Shown: positions 20,856 to 29,745 of the stretch, in pieces
How the letters are laid out: the number at the start of each line of letters is the position of its first letter
Numbering within the stretch: the first letter of the stretch is position 1
Assembly: GCF_014892515.1 (NCBI RefSeq)
Contig: NZ_JADBGR010000071.1
Coordinates: 1-42,597, forward strand
DNA length: 42,597 nt
Reading direction: 5' to 3'
DNA from: Myceligenerans pegani
GTDB taxonomy: Bacteria > Actinomycetota > Actinomycetes > Actinomycetales > Cellulomonadaceae
The notes under the pieces: model-generated
Database searches by the model: none
Told to the model about the DNA's origin: nothing
Seen by the model: only the letters and a program-made list of their open reading frames with translations
Translations under genes and position numbers: made by a program

Positions 20856-21826
20856 GTCAGGTCCACCTTCTCGTCGGGGAAGATCCGGCGCTGGATCCAC
20901 GTGATGACCAGGACGACCACCAACAGCACCACGGCCATGGCCGAGGCCAGGCCGAACTTGCCGAACTGGAACGCCTGCTGGACCGTCTGGATGACAAAGG
21001 TCGTGGAGCCGTTCGCCCCGCTCGTCATGATCCAGGGGATCTCGAACACGGACAGCGACCCGGAGATCGCCAGGATGGTCGTCAGGCCGATGATCTGACG
21101 GATGCCGGGCGCGATGATGAACCAGAACTTCTGCCAGCTCGTCGCGCCATCGATGTCGGCGGCCTCGTAGAGCTCGTTCGGGATGGACTGGATCGCGCCG
21201 AGGAACAGCACGAAGTTCAGCCCCATGAAGCGCCACACACTCGTCGCGGCGAGCGAGACGTTCACGAGCGACGGGTCACCGATCCACTGCGGCGGCTCGG
21301 CGACGCCCACGACGGCGAGGAGCGCGTCGAGCGTGCCCCCGGGCCGGAGGAGGAACAGGAACACCAGCCCGATCGCGACACCGTTGATGAGGTAGGGGAA
21401 GAAGATCATCCCCTTGAGGAAGTTCCGGAACCGCGTGTTGAAGCTCAGGATCGTCGCGAAGTACAGGGCGAGGACCATCTGAACCGCCGCGCCCGCCAGG
21501 TAGTACAGGCTCACGAAGAAGACCTTGAACATCTCCGGGTCGGTGAAGATCCGGACATAGTTGTCCAGGCCCACCGGCTCCTTGACGGGATCGAGCCCGT
21601 CCCAGGACGTGAAGCTGTACCAGACCATGTTGGCGACCGGCACGTAGGTGAACAGCACCAGCAGGCCGAGCGGCACGACCAGGAAGAGCCACGGCGTGAT
21701 CGGCAGACCCCGGCTGGGGCCGCGGCCGGGCCCGGAGGCCTGGCCGCGGCTCAGGAACGCGCCGATCCGGCGGGCGCCGGTCGCCTTCTCGGCGCGCGCC
21801 GAGAAGGCGTCGGTGACGACTGCCAT
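20852..21826 (-). CDS. Sugar ABC transporter permease, MalF type (mannosidase operon)
   Basis: A 324-residue permease with six or more hydrophobic helices starting at about residue 43 (TPWLFLVVPLGLLVLFTYVPVANMVWYSF). The EAA loop is YEAADIDGATSWQKFWFIIAPGI. It starts at the ATG at 21826, 10 bp after the binding-protein stop. Codons 6-15, just inside the gene, form a perfect 28-bp palindrome (21782-21809) that would fold into a strong mRNA hairpin. Such a structure could lower permease yield relative to the binding protein. No ATPase is encoded nearby, so a shared MsiK-type ATPase is expected. Confidence 0.88.
   Translation of the reverse strand: MAVVTDAFSARAEKATGARRIGAFLSRGQASGPGRGPSRGLPITPWLFLVVPLGLLVLFTYVPVANMVWYSFTSWDGLDPVKEPVGLDNYVRIFTDPEMFKVFFVSLYYLAGAAVQMVLALYFATILSFNTRFRNFLKGMIFFPYLINGVAIGLVFLFLLRPGGTLDALLAVVGVAEPPQWIGDPSLVNVSLAATSVWRFMGLNFVLFLGAIQSIPNELYEAADIDGATSWQKFWFIIAPGIRQIIGLTTILAISGSLSVFEIPWIMTSGANGSTTFVIQTVQQAFQFGKFGLASAMAVVLLVVVLVITWIQRRIFPDEKVDLT
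21782..21809. repeat. Perfect 28-bp palindrome inside the permease start
   Basis: The two 14-nt halves, CGCCTTCTCGGCGC and GCGCCGAGAAGGCG, are exact reverse complements with no spacer. It covers codons 6-15 of the MalF-type permease, beginning 17 nt after its ATG. In RNA it would form a stem of about 12 bp with a minimal loop. Confidence 0.85.
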
Positions 21827-21836
21827 CGTCCCGCCG

Positions 21837-23147
21837 TCACTCTCCGACCGACGCGCGCGCGTCGGCCCAGCGCTGGTCGAGGTCCGCGAAGAACGACTCC
21901 TTGTCGCCGTCCGCGGCGCCGCGCGCGATGTCGACCATCTCCTGCCGGTAGATGTTCCCGTACAGGTCGATCTCGGAGGCCGCGACGATGTCGGCCTCGT
22001 ACGACTCGCTGCCCGCCGGCGCCGGCTCCATCTCGACGTACTCGACGCCGGCCTCCTCGAAGTCGCCCAGGGTCTCCGGCTCCGGCCCGTCGACGAGCGG
22101 TGAGATGCCGCCCTCGTCGTACGCGTAGCCCGATTCCTTCGCGAACCAGTCGATCCACGCCCGCGCGGCGGCCTTGTGCTCGCTGTGCACGTTGATCGCG
22201 TTCTTGTAGTCGCCCGCGATCTGCGCGTGGAACGTGCCGTCCACCTGGTACGGGAACGGCATGTAGCCGATGTCGTCGGCCGAGCCGCCGGCGTCCTCGG
22301 CGGCCTGCTGCATCTGCGTGATCGCCCACGAGCCGAGCAGCATCGTCGCGACCTGACCGGTCCCGAGCAGGGTCTTGGACTCCTCCCAGTTCGTCGTCGT
22401 GGGGTCCTCCTCGGACAGGCCCTCCGCGACGATGTCGTAGAGGAGGCCGTCGGAGATGCCGTGCCACTCGTCCTCGGCCCACGGGGTGTCGCTGTAGGCG
22501 ACGTGCGTGTTCTGGTACGCGGGGTCGCCCATCACGCCGCGGTTCCCGTCCCACTGGCTCAGCGGCCAGCCGTCGGCGTAGTTGGTGTAGTAGGGGATCG
22601 CGTCGGTCGTGTCGCGGATGGCGCGCAGGTCGTCGAGGAACTCCTCGGGAGTGGTGGGCAGGTCCGTGATCCCCGCCTCCGCCCAGACCTTCTTGTTGTA
22701 GACGAGGCCCTGCGTGTTCACCGTGATGGAGAGGCCGTAGACCTGGCCGTCGTACGCCTTCTCCTCCACGAGCCGGTACTCCTGGCTCATCTCCTCGACC
22801 GAGCCGAGCGGCTCGAAGAAGGTGGCGAACTGGTCCGGCTTGACGCTGTTGGGGATGAGCAGGACGTCGCCGTAGTCGTCCGTGTTCATCCGCACGGCGA
22901 TCTCGCCCTCGTAGTCGGTGATCGCCTCGAAGTTCACGGTGACGTCCGGGTACTCGGCCTCGAAGTCGGCCTTGTAGTCCTGGAACACCGTGTCGACGAT
23001 GTCGGTGCGCTGCGTGATGACCGTGATCTCGCCGGCGATCGCGCCGTCGGCGGCCTGCCCGCCGCCGGCCTGCGCGGAGCACGCCGACAGGGTCAGCGCC
23101 GCGGCCGCGAGCAGTGCCCCGCCCCGGAGGTGGTTCCGATGGGTCAT
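21837..23147 (-). CDS. Sugar ABC transporter substrate-binding lipoprotein (mannosidase operon)
   Basis: A 436-residue solute-binding protein of the CUT1 type. The Sec lipoprotein signal is short (HRNHLRGGALLAAAALTLSAC, lipobox LSAC around residue 23). The mature part opens with GEITVITQRTDIV, has the Asp-rich NTDDYGDVLLIPNSV segment and aromatic, sugar-stacking candidates such as YTNYADGWPLSQWDGN. It is the first gene of the operon, directly behind a promoter with two operator-like sites. The LacI-family gene lies immediately upstream on the same strand. A beta-manno-oligosaccharide ligand is inferred from the operon's beta-mannosidase and cannot be read from the protein itself. Confidence 0.87.
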   Translation of the reverse strand: MTHRNHLRGGALLAAAALTLSACSAQAGGGQAADGAIAGEITVITQRTDIVDTVFQDYKADFEAEYPDVTVNFEAITDYEGEIAVRMNTDDYGDVLLIPNSVKPDQFATFFEPLGSVEEMSQEYRLVEEKAYDGQVYGLSITVNTQGLVYNKKVWAEAGITDLPTTPEEFLDDLRAIRDTTDAIPYYTNYADGWPLSQWDGNRGVMGDPAYQNTHVAYSDTPWAEDEWHGISDGLLYDIVAEGLSEEDPTTTNWEESKTLLGTGQVATMLLGSWAITQMQQAAEDAGGSADDIGYMPFPYQVDGTFHAQIAGDYKNAINVHSEHKAAARAWIDWFAKESGYAYDEGGISPLVDGPEPETLGDFEEAGVEYVEMEPAPAGSESYEADIVAASEIDLYGNIYRQEMVDIARGAADGDKESFFADLDQRWADARASVGE

Positions 23148-23189
23148 TGTCGTCTCGATCCGTCGTCGTTGACTGGTGGACGGCGAGAC

Positions 23190-23223
23190 ATTAAGCGGTT
23201 AAGTCATCGTAAGTCAACCGGTT
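23190..23223 (-). promoter_or_regulatory. Promoter with two LacI-type operator copies before the mannosidase operon
   Basis: On the minus strand, TTGACT (23212-23217) and CTTAAT (23190-23195) are 16 bp apart and would start a transcript about 35 nt before the binding-protein ATG. Two related dyads overlap these elements: TTAAGCGGTTAA (23191-23202) on the -10 and AACCGGTT (23216-23223) on the -35. Their cores AAGCGGTT and AACCGGTT differ at one base and are 23 bp apart, about two helical turns. This is a natural arrangement for repression by the adjacent LacI-family protein. Confidence 0.6.
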
Positions 23224-23290
23224 CGTCACGATCTGGCGACGGCCTCGGCCCGCGCCGACCCGGCCGGCACGACCCCGGCGGGCCGGCTGG

Positions 23291-24310
23291 CTAGCGGGCC
23301 GGCGGGGGCGGGACCGTCGAGCCGCGGACCACCAGTTCCGGGGTCGAGTCGCGGTACGACGCCGGCGGCTCGCCCGCCATACGCTCGAAGAGGCGGCGGG
23401 CCACGTGCGCGCCGTAGCTCGCGACGTCGTGACTCAGCGCCGTCAGCTGGGGATACGCCGCGCGGCACAACGGTGAGTCGTCCCAGGCCACCAGCGACAC
23501 GTCGGCGGGTACCCGCACCCCCGCCTCGTGGGCGGCGCCGAGGCCCGCGAGCGCCATCGCGTCGCTGTCGTAGACGATCGCGGTGACGTCACCCCGCGCC
23601 AGGAGGTCGCGCGTGGCCGCCGCGCCGGCGTCGGGGGTGAAGTCGGCGTGCCGTACCGCCGTCGTCATCGAGCGGGCCGCGGCCTCGGAGGCGAACGCCT
23701 CGCCGCGAAGGTGCGTGTGCCCGAACTCGGGCGTCCCGGTCACGTGCCCGATCGCGGTGTGCCCGAGCCCGGCGAGGTACTCGACGCAGGACCGCATAGC
23801 CGCGGCGTCGTCCGTGTAGACGCTCGTCAGCCCGCCGGACAGGCTCGGGTCGCCGACGACGACGGCCGGCAGCGCGTCGGCGCCGAGGAACAGGTCGAGC
23901 CGCGGGTCGGACACGCGGGGGTCCACCATGACGATCCCGTCGACGCGCCGGGCGGCGCGCCACTTGCGGTACGTCCGCATCTCGGCGTCGATGTCGGGGG
24001 CGACCTGCAGGAGCAGGCCGTAGTCGCGCTCGGACAGCACGGACTCGATGCCCGCCACGAACTGCATGTAGAAGGACTCGAAGCCGAGGGTCTCGGGGGC
24101 GCGTGCCAGCACCAGCCCGATGGTCTCCGTGTGGGAGCCGGACAGCGAGCGCGCGGCGGAGCTGGGTTCCCAGCCGAGTTCGGCGGCGATCGCGAGGACC
24201 TGCTCGCGCGTGGCGGCCGAGACCCCGGGCCGCCCGTTCAGCGCGTAGGAGACGGCGGCGGTCGAGACGCCGGCCCGCCGAGCGATGTCCGCAATGGTGA
24301 TCCGCCCCAC
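23291..24310 (-). CDS. LacI-family transcriptional regulator
   Basis: A 339-residue repressor. The N-terminal helix-turn-helix is canonical ([44 protein letters not shown], with the YALNGR hinge-side motif). It is followed by a periplasmic-binding-protein-like effector domain (TIGLVLAR ... [10 protein letters not shown] ... [14 protein letters not shown]). The start is the GTG at 24310; no other in-frame start gives the usual short lead to the HTH. It is upstream of, and collinear with, the binding protein-permease-mannosidase operon, so that operon's promoter is the most likely target. It is divergent from glgB across about 100 bp, so it might also affect glgB. The inducer is unknown; a beta-mannoside is the obvious guess. 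Confidence 0.9.
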   Translation of the reverse strand: MGRITIADIARRAGVSTAAVSYALNGRPGVSAATREQVLAIAAELGWEPSSAARSLSGSHTETIGLVLARAPETLGFESFYMQFVAGIESVLSERDYGLLLQVAPDIDAEMRTYRKWRAARRVDGIVMVDPRVSDPRLDLFLGADALPAVVVGDPSLSGGLTSVYTDDAAAMRSCVEYLAGLGHTAIGHVTGTPEFGHTHLRGEAFASEAAARSMTTAVRHADFTPDAGAAATRDLLARGDVTAIVYDSDAMALAGLGAAHEAGVRVPADVSLVAWDDSPLCRAAYPQLTALSHDVASYGAHVARRLFERMAGEPPASYRDSTPELVVRGSTVPPPPAR

Positions 24311-24407
24311 GGGGACATCATGCCCGGATCCCCGGCGGACCAGTAACACGGTCGGCGCGCGGCGCCAGCTGTCGCGTCGGGGTACCCGGACGTGGAAAGG
24401 TGTGGCC

Positions 24408-26708
24408 ATGGCCGATCTGCCTCCCGCCGACCTCGAGGCGCTGACCGCCGTCGCGCAGGGCTCGCACCACGATCCGCACTCCGTGCTCGGGCCGCACCCG
24501 CTCGACGAGGGCGGCCCGTTCGCCGTCGTGCGGGCGCTGCGTCCCCTCGCGGACGAGGTCGCGATCATCACCGACGACGGCGATCACCCGTGCGAGCATC
24601 AGGGCGCCGGCGTGTGGACCGCCGTCGTCCCCGCCGCGCCCGGCGCGGGACGCGACGCCTGGGCGGCCCCCGACTACCGCGTCCGGACCCGCTACGGCGC
24701 CACCGAGCAGGTGGCCGACGACCCGTACCGCTTCCTGCCGACGCTCGGCGAGGTCGACCTGCACCTCATCGGCGAGGGACGGCACGAGGAGCTGTGGAAG
24801 GTGCTCGGCGCCACCGTGCGGCGGTACCCGAGCGCGTCGGGCGAGATCGACGGCACGGGCTTCGCCGTGTGGGCGCCGAACGCGCGTGGTGTGCGCCTGC
24901 TGGGCGACCACAACCTGTGGACGCCGGTCCATCCGATGCGGTCCCTCGGGTCGTCGGGTGTGTGGGAGCTGTTCGTGCCCGGCGTCGCGGCCGGCACGCA
25001 CTACAAGTTCGAGGTGCTCGGCGCCGACGGCGTCTGGCGCGCGAAGGCCGATCCGATGGCCCGGGCCACCGAGCTGCCTCCCGGCACCGCGAGCATCGTC
25101 ACGGAGTCCGCCTACGAGTGGGGCGACGACGCGTGGCTCGCCGCGCGGACCAGGTCCGACCCGCACTCCGGCCCGATGAGCGTGTACGAGGTGCACCTCG
25201 GCTCCTGGCGGCCGGGCCTGTCCTACCGCGAGCTCGCGAACGAGCTGACCGCGTACGTGTCCGAGCAGGGCTTCACGCACGTCGAGTTCCTGCCCGTGGC
25301 GGAGCATCCCTTCGGCGGGTCGTGGGGCTACCAGGTGACCTCCTACTACGCGCCCACCTCGCGGTTCGGGTCGCCGGACGACTTCCGCCACCTCGTGGAC
25401 CGGCTGCACCAGGCCGGGATCGGCGTCATCCTCGACTGGGTCCCCGCGCACTTCCCCCGCGACGAGTTCGCACTGGCCCGGTTCGACGGCACGCCCCTGT
25501 ACGAGCATCCCGACCCCACGCGCGGCGAGCACCAGGACTGGGGCACGTACATCTTCGACTTCGGGCGCCGCGAGGTGCGCAACTTCCTCGTCGCGAACGC
25601 CACCTACTGGTTCGAGGAGTTCCACGCCGACGGGCTGCGCGTCGACGCCGTGGCGTCGATGCTCTACCTCGACTACTCGCGGGAGCCGGGCGAGTGGCGC
25701 CCCAACGTGCACGGCGGGCGGGAGAACCTGGAGGCGATCGCGTTCCTGCAGGAGGCGAACGCCACCGCCTACCGGCGCACGCCGGGCGTCATGCTGATCG
25801 CCGAGGAGTCGACGTCGTACCCGGGGGTCACGCGGCCGACGTCGTCGGGCGGGCTGGGCTTCGGGCTCAAGTGGAACATGGGCTGGATGAACGACACCCT
25901 CCGCTATCTCGCCGAGGACCCGGTCAACCGCCGCTACCACCACCACGAGCTGACCTTCTCGATGGTCTACGCGTTCTCGGAGCAGTTCGTGCTGCCGATC
26001 AGCCACGACGAGGTGGTGCACGGCAAGGGGTCGCTGCTGCGGAAGATGCCCGGTGATCGGTGGCAGCAGATGGCCGGGGTACGGGCCTTCCTCGCCTACC
26101 AGTGGACGCATCCGGGCAAGCAGCTGCTGTTCATGGGCTGCGAGATCGCACAGGACACGGAGTGGTCCGAGGGCGAAGGGCTGCGCTGGGAGGTGCTGGC
26201 CGACGGATGGCACGCCGGGGTGCAGCGCCTGGTCCGGGACCTCAACGCGGTGTACCGGGTCACCCCCGCCCTGTGGGAGCGGGACTTCGACGGCTCCGGG
26301 TTCGAGTGGCTCGACGCCGACGACGCCGACCGCAACCTCCTGGCGTACGTGCGGCGCTCGGCGTCGGGCGATCCGGTGGTCGTCGTGGTGAACTTCGCGG
26401 GCGTGCCGCACGAGGGGTACCGGCTGCCGCTGCCGGACGGCCCGGGGCACGGGCCCGACGCCGCCGGAAGTGGTCGCGACGGCGCGGCCGGGGGCACCAG
26501 CGGGGTGGCAGGTGCGACGGCCGGACAGGTCTGGCGCGAGGCCCTGAACACGGACGCCGAGATCTACGGCGGCTCGGGCGTGGGGAACCTGGGCCGGGTC
26601 ACGGCCGAAGCGGTCCCCCACTACGGCCGCGACCGGTCGGCGTCGATCCGGGTGCCCCCGCTCGGCGCGCTGATCCTCGTCCCGGAGTCCGGCGTCAGTA
26701 CAGGCTGA
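24408..26708 (+). CDS. glgB: 1,4-alpha-glucan branching enzyme GlgB
   Basis: Cuts alpha-1,4 chains and rejoins them as alpha-1,6 branches; it completes the GlgE pathway. The 766-residue protein has an N1 domain, a CBM48 domain ([23 protein letters not shown]), and the GH13 barrel with Asp413 ([15 protein letters not shown]), Glu466 ([14 protein letters not shown]) and Asp534 ([12 protein letters not shown]). The ATG at 24408 has GAAAGG eight bases before it; an in-frame GTG two codons earlier is an alternative. The C-terminal beta domain carries a Gly/Ala/Ser-rich insertion (encoded about 26430-26525). The gene is cut off from glgE-treS-pep2 by the 11-kb uptake block. Its 3' end overlaps the convergent thioredoxin-fold gene by 14 bp. 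Confidence 0.96.
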   Translation: MADLPPADLEALTAVAQGSHHDPHSVLGPHPLDEGGPFAVVRALRPLADEVAIITDDGDHPCEHQGAGVWTAVVPAAPGAGRDAWAAPDYRVRTRYGATEQVADDPYRFLPTLGEVDLHLIGEGRHEELWKVLGATVRRYPSASGEIDGTGFAVWAPNARGVRLLGDHNLWTPVHPMRSLGSSGVWELFVPGVAAGTHYKFEVLGADGVWRAKADPMARATELPPGTASIVTESAYEWGDDAWLAARTRSDPHSGPMSVYEVHLGSWRPGLSYRELANELTAYVSEQGFTHVEFLPVAEHPFGGSWGYQVTSYYAPTSRFGSPDDFRHLVDRLHQAGIGVILDWVPAHFPRDEFALARFDGTPLYEHPDPTRGEHQDWGTYIFDFGRREVRNFLVANATYWFEEFHADGLRVDAVASMLYLDYSREPGEWRPNVHGGRENLEAIAFLQEANATAYRRTPGVMLIAEESTSYPGVTRPTSSGGLGFGLKWNMGWMNDTLRYLAEDPVNRRYHHHELTFSMVYAFSEQFVLPISHDEVVHGKGSLLRKMPGDRWQQMAGVRAFLAYQWTHPGKQLLFMGCEIAQDTEWSEGEGLRWEVLADGWHAGVQRLVRDLNAVYRVTPALWERDFDGSGFEWLDADDADRNLLAYVRRSASGDPVVVVVNFAGVPHEGYRLPLPDGPGHGPDAAGSGRDGAAGGTSGVAGATAGQVWREALNTDAEIYGGSGVGNLGRVTAEAVPHYGRDRSASIRVPPLGALILVPESGVSTG

Positions 26709-27657
26709 TCGCGAGGCGCTGGCGGGCCTTGTTGACCCGCGGGTCGGCGACGCCGACGACCTCGAAGTACTCGAGCAGGCGGACGCGGACGGCCTCCTTG
26801 TCGTCGCCGTCGAGGCCGGGCAGCAGGTCCAGCAGCCGGCCGAAGGCGTCCTCGACCTTGCCACCGAGCACGTCCAGGTCCGCGACGGCGAGCTGCGCCG
26901 CCACGTCCGACGGCGCGTCCGCGGCCGCCTGGCGCACCGCGGCCAGGTCGGCGTCGTGGGTGCGCCGCATCAGCCGCACCTGTGCCAGGCCGGCCACCGC
27001 GTCGGTGTCCTTGGGGTCCTGCTTGATGGCCTTGGCGTAGGCCTCCTCCGCGGCGGCGAGGTCGTCACGCTCGATGGCGTCGTACGCCTCCTGGTGCAGC
27101 GGTGGCAGCGGCTTCTCCGCCTCCGGCTCCGGCTCGGCGGTCTGCCCGGCGTCGCCGCCGGCCGACGGCGCCCGTCCGGTCACGCCGTTCTGCTCGGCCG
27201 CGGCCAGCACCTGGTCGAGCACCTGGCGCACCTGCTCCTCGGACGCGTTGCCCGCGAACAGCGGCAGCGGCTGCCCCTGCAGCACGGCCACGACGGCCGG
27301 CACACCCTGCACCTGGAACGCCGCGGCGATCTGCGGGTAGGTCTGAGCGTCCACACGGCCCAGGAGGAACCTGCCGTCGTACTCGGCGGCGAGGCCCGCG
27401 AGGGTCGTGGCGAGCTCCGCGTTCGCGGCGTCCGTGGGCGCCCAGAGCAGGATCACCACGGGGTAGTTGGCGGAGTCCCGGACCACCTGCTCGAAGTTCA
27501 CGTCGGTCAGGTCCAGCACGTACCCGCCGGCCTCGGGCGCGCCGCCCGGCTCGCCCGGGGGAGGCGCCTGCGGGCGCATCAGGGCGGACAGGTCGACGGC
27601 GCCGCGCGCGGCGGCGAAGCTCTCGGGGGCCGGGGTCGGCTGGTCGGGCGTGGTCAT
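26695..27657 (-). CDS. Thioredoxin-fold/TPR protein (YbbN/CnoX-like) without CxxC
   Basis: A 320-residue cytoplasmic protein. A thioredoxin fold spans about residues 40-155 ([16 protein letters not shown] ... [13 protein letters not shown]). It is followed by an acidic linker and TPR-like helices ([39 protein letters not shown]). This is the architecture of YbbN/CnoX, a holdase that passes clients to chaperones. The usual WCxxC position reads [13 protein letters not shown], so neither redox cysteine is present and it cannot act as a disulphide oxidoreductase at that site. I prefer the ATG at 27657, which has AGGATGAGGG before it; an in-frame ATG at 27666 is possible. It converges with and overlaps glgB. 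Confidence 0.82.
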   Translation of the reverse strand: MTTPDQPTPAPESFAAARGAVDLSALMRPQAPPPGEPGGAPEAGGYVLDLTDVNFEQVVRDSANYPVVILLWAPTDAANAELATTLAGLAAEYDGRFLLGRVDAQTYPQIAAAFQVQGVPAVVAVLQGQPLPLFAGNASEEQVRQVLDQVLAAAEQNGVTGRAPSAGGDAGQTAEPEPEAEKPLPPLHQEAYDAIERDDLAAAEEAYAKAIKQDPKDTDAVAGLAQVRLMRRTHDADLAAVRQAAADAPSDVAAQLAVADLDVLGGKVEDAFGRLLDLLPGLDGDDKEAVRVRLLEYFEVVGVADPRVNKARQRLAISLY

Positions 27658-27691
27658 GGCCCTCATCCTACGAAAGCACGCGGTCTGCGGG

Positions 27692-28726
27692 TCACCCGCA
27701 GCCGGACATGTCCCCCGCCGACTCGACGTCCACCGCGACGTGCTCGACCCCGACCAGCCGGACCCGCTGCTCCGACCCCGCGGCCGGCACGTAGAGCGCG
27801 ACGACGTCCAGGTACTCGGTCCGCAGGAGGTTGCTCTCCTCCTGATCCCCGTGGAGGGCGCGCTGCGTGTCCGTGAGGCTGCGCTTCTCGACCCGCGCGC
27901 ACTCCTGGAGCTGGATCACCTGCGACGAGTCGATCGCGCCGAGCACGATCGCGCCGCCGTCGACCGTGCGCATCCCCCGCACGCCCCGGTCGGCGTCCCG
28001 CTCGGCGCTGAAGGAGTACCTGCCCTCCGAGTCCTCCCAGCCGTCCGTCTTCTTCTGCGCGGACTCCTGCTCGCGCAACAGGGCACGGAACTCGTCGTCC
28101 TCGACGCTCTCGGCGAACACGGAGTCGTCCTCCTCGGACAGGACGTCCGCGTAGGCGGCGACCGCCTCCGCCGGAGACATGGTCAGCGACTCGCCGTCGT
28201 CGGCCGCCACCGCCTCGGCGCCCACGGCCGGCTCGGCGAATCGCGGCAGCGTCTCGCTCTTCAGCAGCTTCACCCAGGCCCAGAGCTTGTAGTCGGCTCG
28301 CGCCGAGGCCTGCTCGAACGCGTAGAGCACGGGCGCCACGGTGTCGTCCGGCGGTGTGCTCACCGCGAGGCCGGTGCGTGGCCAGCCGGGCTCCGAGGGC
28401 AGCACCACCGCCTGCATGTCCATCGGGAGCGCGGTGACCCGCTCGTCGTCGCCGAGGATCCGGGCGACCTCGAGCTGGCTGGCCCGCAGTTCCCGCGCGG
28501 GGCCGGCGGCCCGGGCGGCCAGCGCCCCCGGGTCGCGTTCGGCGGTCGCCGTCCCGACCACCTCGGCCACGCGGCCGATGATCGCCGCTGCCTGGCCCTC
28601 GGTGACCACGGCGCCGACCGCGGCCGAGCCGGGATCGGGCACGGGCGGGCCCGGCGTGCAGCCTGCCAGCGCGACGCCGACGAGCGCCGCGACGGCGCCC
28701 GCGGTCGCGGGGCGGGGCGATCTCAT
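27692..28726 (-). CDS. Putative lipoprotein, downstream paralogue of a tandem pair
   Basis: A 344-residue protein with a lipoprotein signal (MRSPRPATAGAVAALVGVALAGC, lipobox LAGC) and a fully extracytoplasmic mature part. I do not recognise the family with confidence. It is about three-fifths identical by eye to the protein encoded immediately upstream (28723-29745). The longest shared blocks are ADDGESLTMSPA-AVAAYADVLSEEDDS, KLWAW, QESAQKK-DGW and MRTVDGGAIVLGAI-SSQVIQLQ. This copy is the more acidic at several positions where its sister is basic (e.g. AESVEDDE versus AKRIEDDD). The ATG overlaps the sister's stop (ATGA). It is the last gene of the three-gene operon; the function is unknown. 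Confidence 0.75.
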   Translation of the reverse strand: MRSPRPATAGAVAALVGVALAGCTPGPPVPDPGSAAVGAVVTEGQAAAIIGRVAEVVGTATAERDPGALAARAAGPARELRASQLEVARILGDDERVTALPMDMQAVVLPSEPGWPRTGLAVSTPPDDTVAPVLYAFEQASARADYKLWAWVKLLKSETLPRFAEPAVGAEAVAADDGESLTMSPAEAVAAYADVLSEEDDSVFAESVEDDEFRALLREQESAQKKTDGWEDSEGRYSFSAERDADRGVRGMRTVDGGAIVLGAIDSSQVIQLQECARVEKRSLTDTQRALHGDQEESNLLRTEYLDVVALYVPAAGSEQRVRLVGVEHVAVDVESAGDMSGCG

Positions 28727-29745
28727 TCGTTGGTCGCCGAGACCGCGATGTGCTCGAAGCCCACCAGGCGCAGCTTGTCGTCGGAACCCGCGGGCGGCAC
28801 GTAGAGCGCGACGACGTCCAGGTACTTCGTGCGCAGCACGTTCGTCACGTCCTGGTCCCCGAAGAGGGCCTTCTGGGTCACGAACCCGTCCGACGGCGGC
28901 GCCTCGGCCTTGTCCTGGAGCTGGATCACCTGCGACGAGTTGATCGCGCCCAGCACGATCGCGCCGCCGTCGACCGTGCGCATCGCCTGCACGCCCTCGT
29001 CCTCGTCCGCCGTGGCGCTGAAGGAGTACTTGCCCTCCGACTTCTTCCAGCCGTCCGCCTTCTTCTGCGCGGACTCCTGCTTGCGCATCAGGTCGCGGAA
29101 GTCGTCGTCCTCGATGCGCTTGGCGAACTTGGAGTCGTCCTCCTCGGACAGGACGTCCGCGTAGGCGGCGACCGCCCTCGCCGGGGACATGGTCAGCGAC
29201 TCGCCGTCGTCGGCCGCGACCTCCTCGGTCCCGGTGTCGGTCGACGCGAACTGCGGCAGGGTCACGCCGGGCAGCAGCCGGGCCCAGGCCCACAGCTTGT
29301 AGTCGCTGCGCGCGGACCGCTGCTCGAAGGCGTAGAGCACCGGAGCGGTGAGGTCCTTCGGCTGCGTGCTCACGGCGAGGCTGGTGCGCGGCCACTCCGG
29401 ATCCGACGGCAGCATCACGGACTGCATGCTCATCGGGAGGTTCGTGACCTGCTCGTCGCTCTTGATCTTCCGCGCCACCTCGATCTGGCTCGTGCGCACC
29501 GTCAGGGCGGGCCCGGCCATGCGCTCCTCGAGCGCGCCGGTCTTCCTTCCCTTGGTGGCCGTCTCCACCGACTCGGCGACCCGGCTGATGATCGTCTTCT
29601 CCTGCTCCTCCGTCACCACGGCGCCGACCACCGCCGGTTCCGGCTCGGGCACGGGAAGCTCCTCGGCGCAGCCGGCGAGCAGGCCGACGGCGAGCAGCGG
29701 GGCGGCCGCTGCGGACGCACGTCGTGCGATGCGGCGGTTGGTCAT
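28723..29745 (-). CDS. Putative lipoprotein, upstream paralogue of a tandem pair
   Basis: A 340-residue protein with signal MTNRRIARRASAAAAPLLAVGLLAGC (lipobox LAGC). A charged extracytoplasmic domain begins VVTEEQEKTIISRVAESVETA. It shares the conserved blocks listed for its neighbour, including the near-invariant TVDGGAIVLGAI-SSQVIQLQ, and has no catalytic motif I can name. The start overlaps the stop of the two-TM protein gene (ATGA), with GGAGAG upstream. The two paralogues are also alike at DNA level: the stretches around 27903-27972 and 28916-28985 differ at only a few positions, consistent with a tandem duplication. The open frame continuing upstream to 30318 is a shadow. Confidence 0.75.
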   Translation of the reverse strand: MTNRRIARRASAAAAPLLAVGLLAGCAEELPVPEPEPAVVGAVVTEEQEKTIISRVAESVETATKGRKTGALEERMAGPALTVRTSQIEVARKIKSDEQVTNLPMSMQSVMLPSDPEWPRTSLAVSTQPKDLTAPVLYAFEQRSARSDYKLWAWARLLPGVTLPQFASTDTGTEEVAADDGESLTMSPARAVAAYADVLSEEDDSKFAKRIEDDDFRDLMRKQESAQKKADGWKKSEGKYSFSATADEDEGVQAMRTVDGGAIVLGAINSSQVIQLQDKAEAPPSDGFVTQKALFGDQDVTNVLRTKYLDVVALYVPPAGSDDKLRLVGFEHIAVSATNE

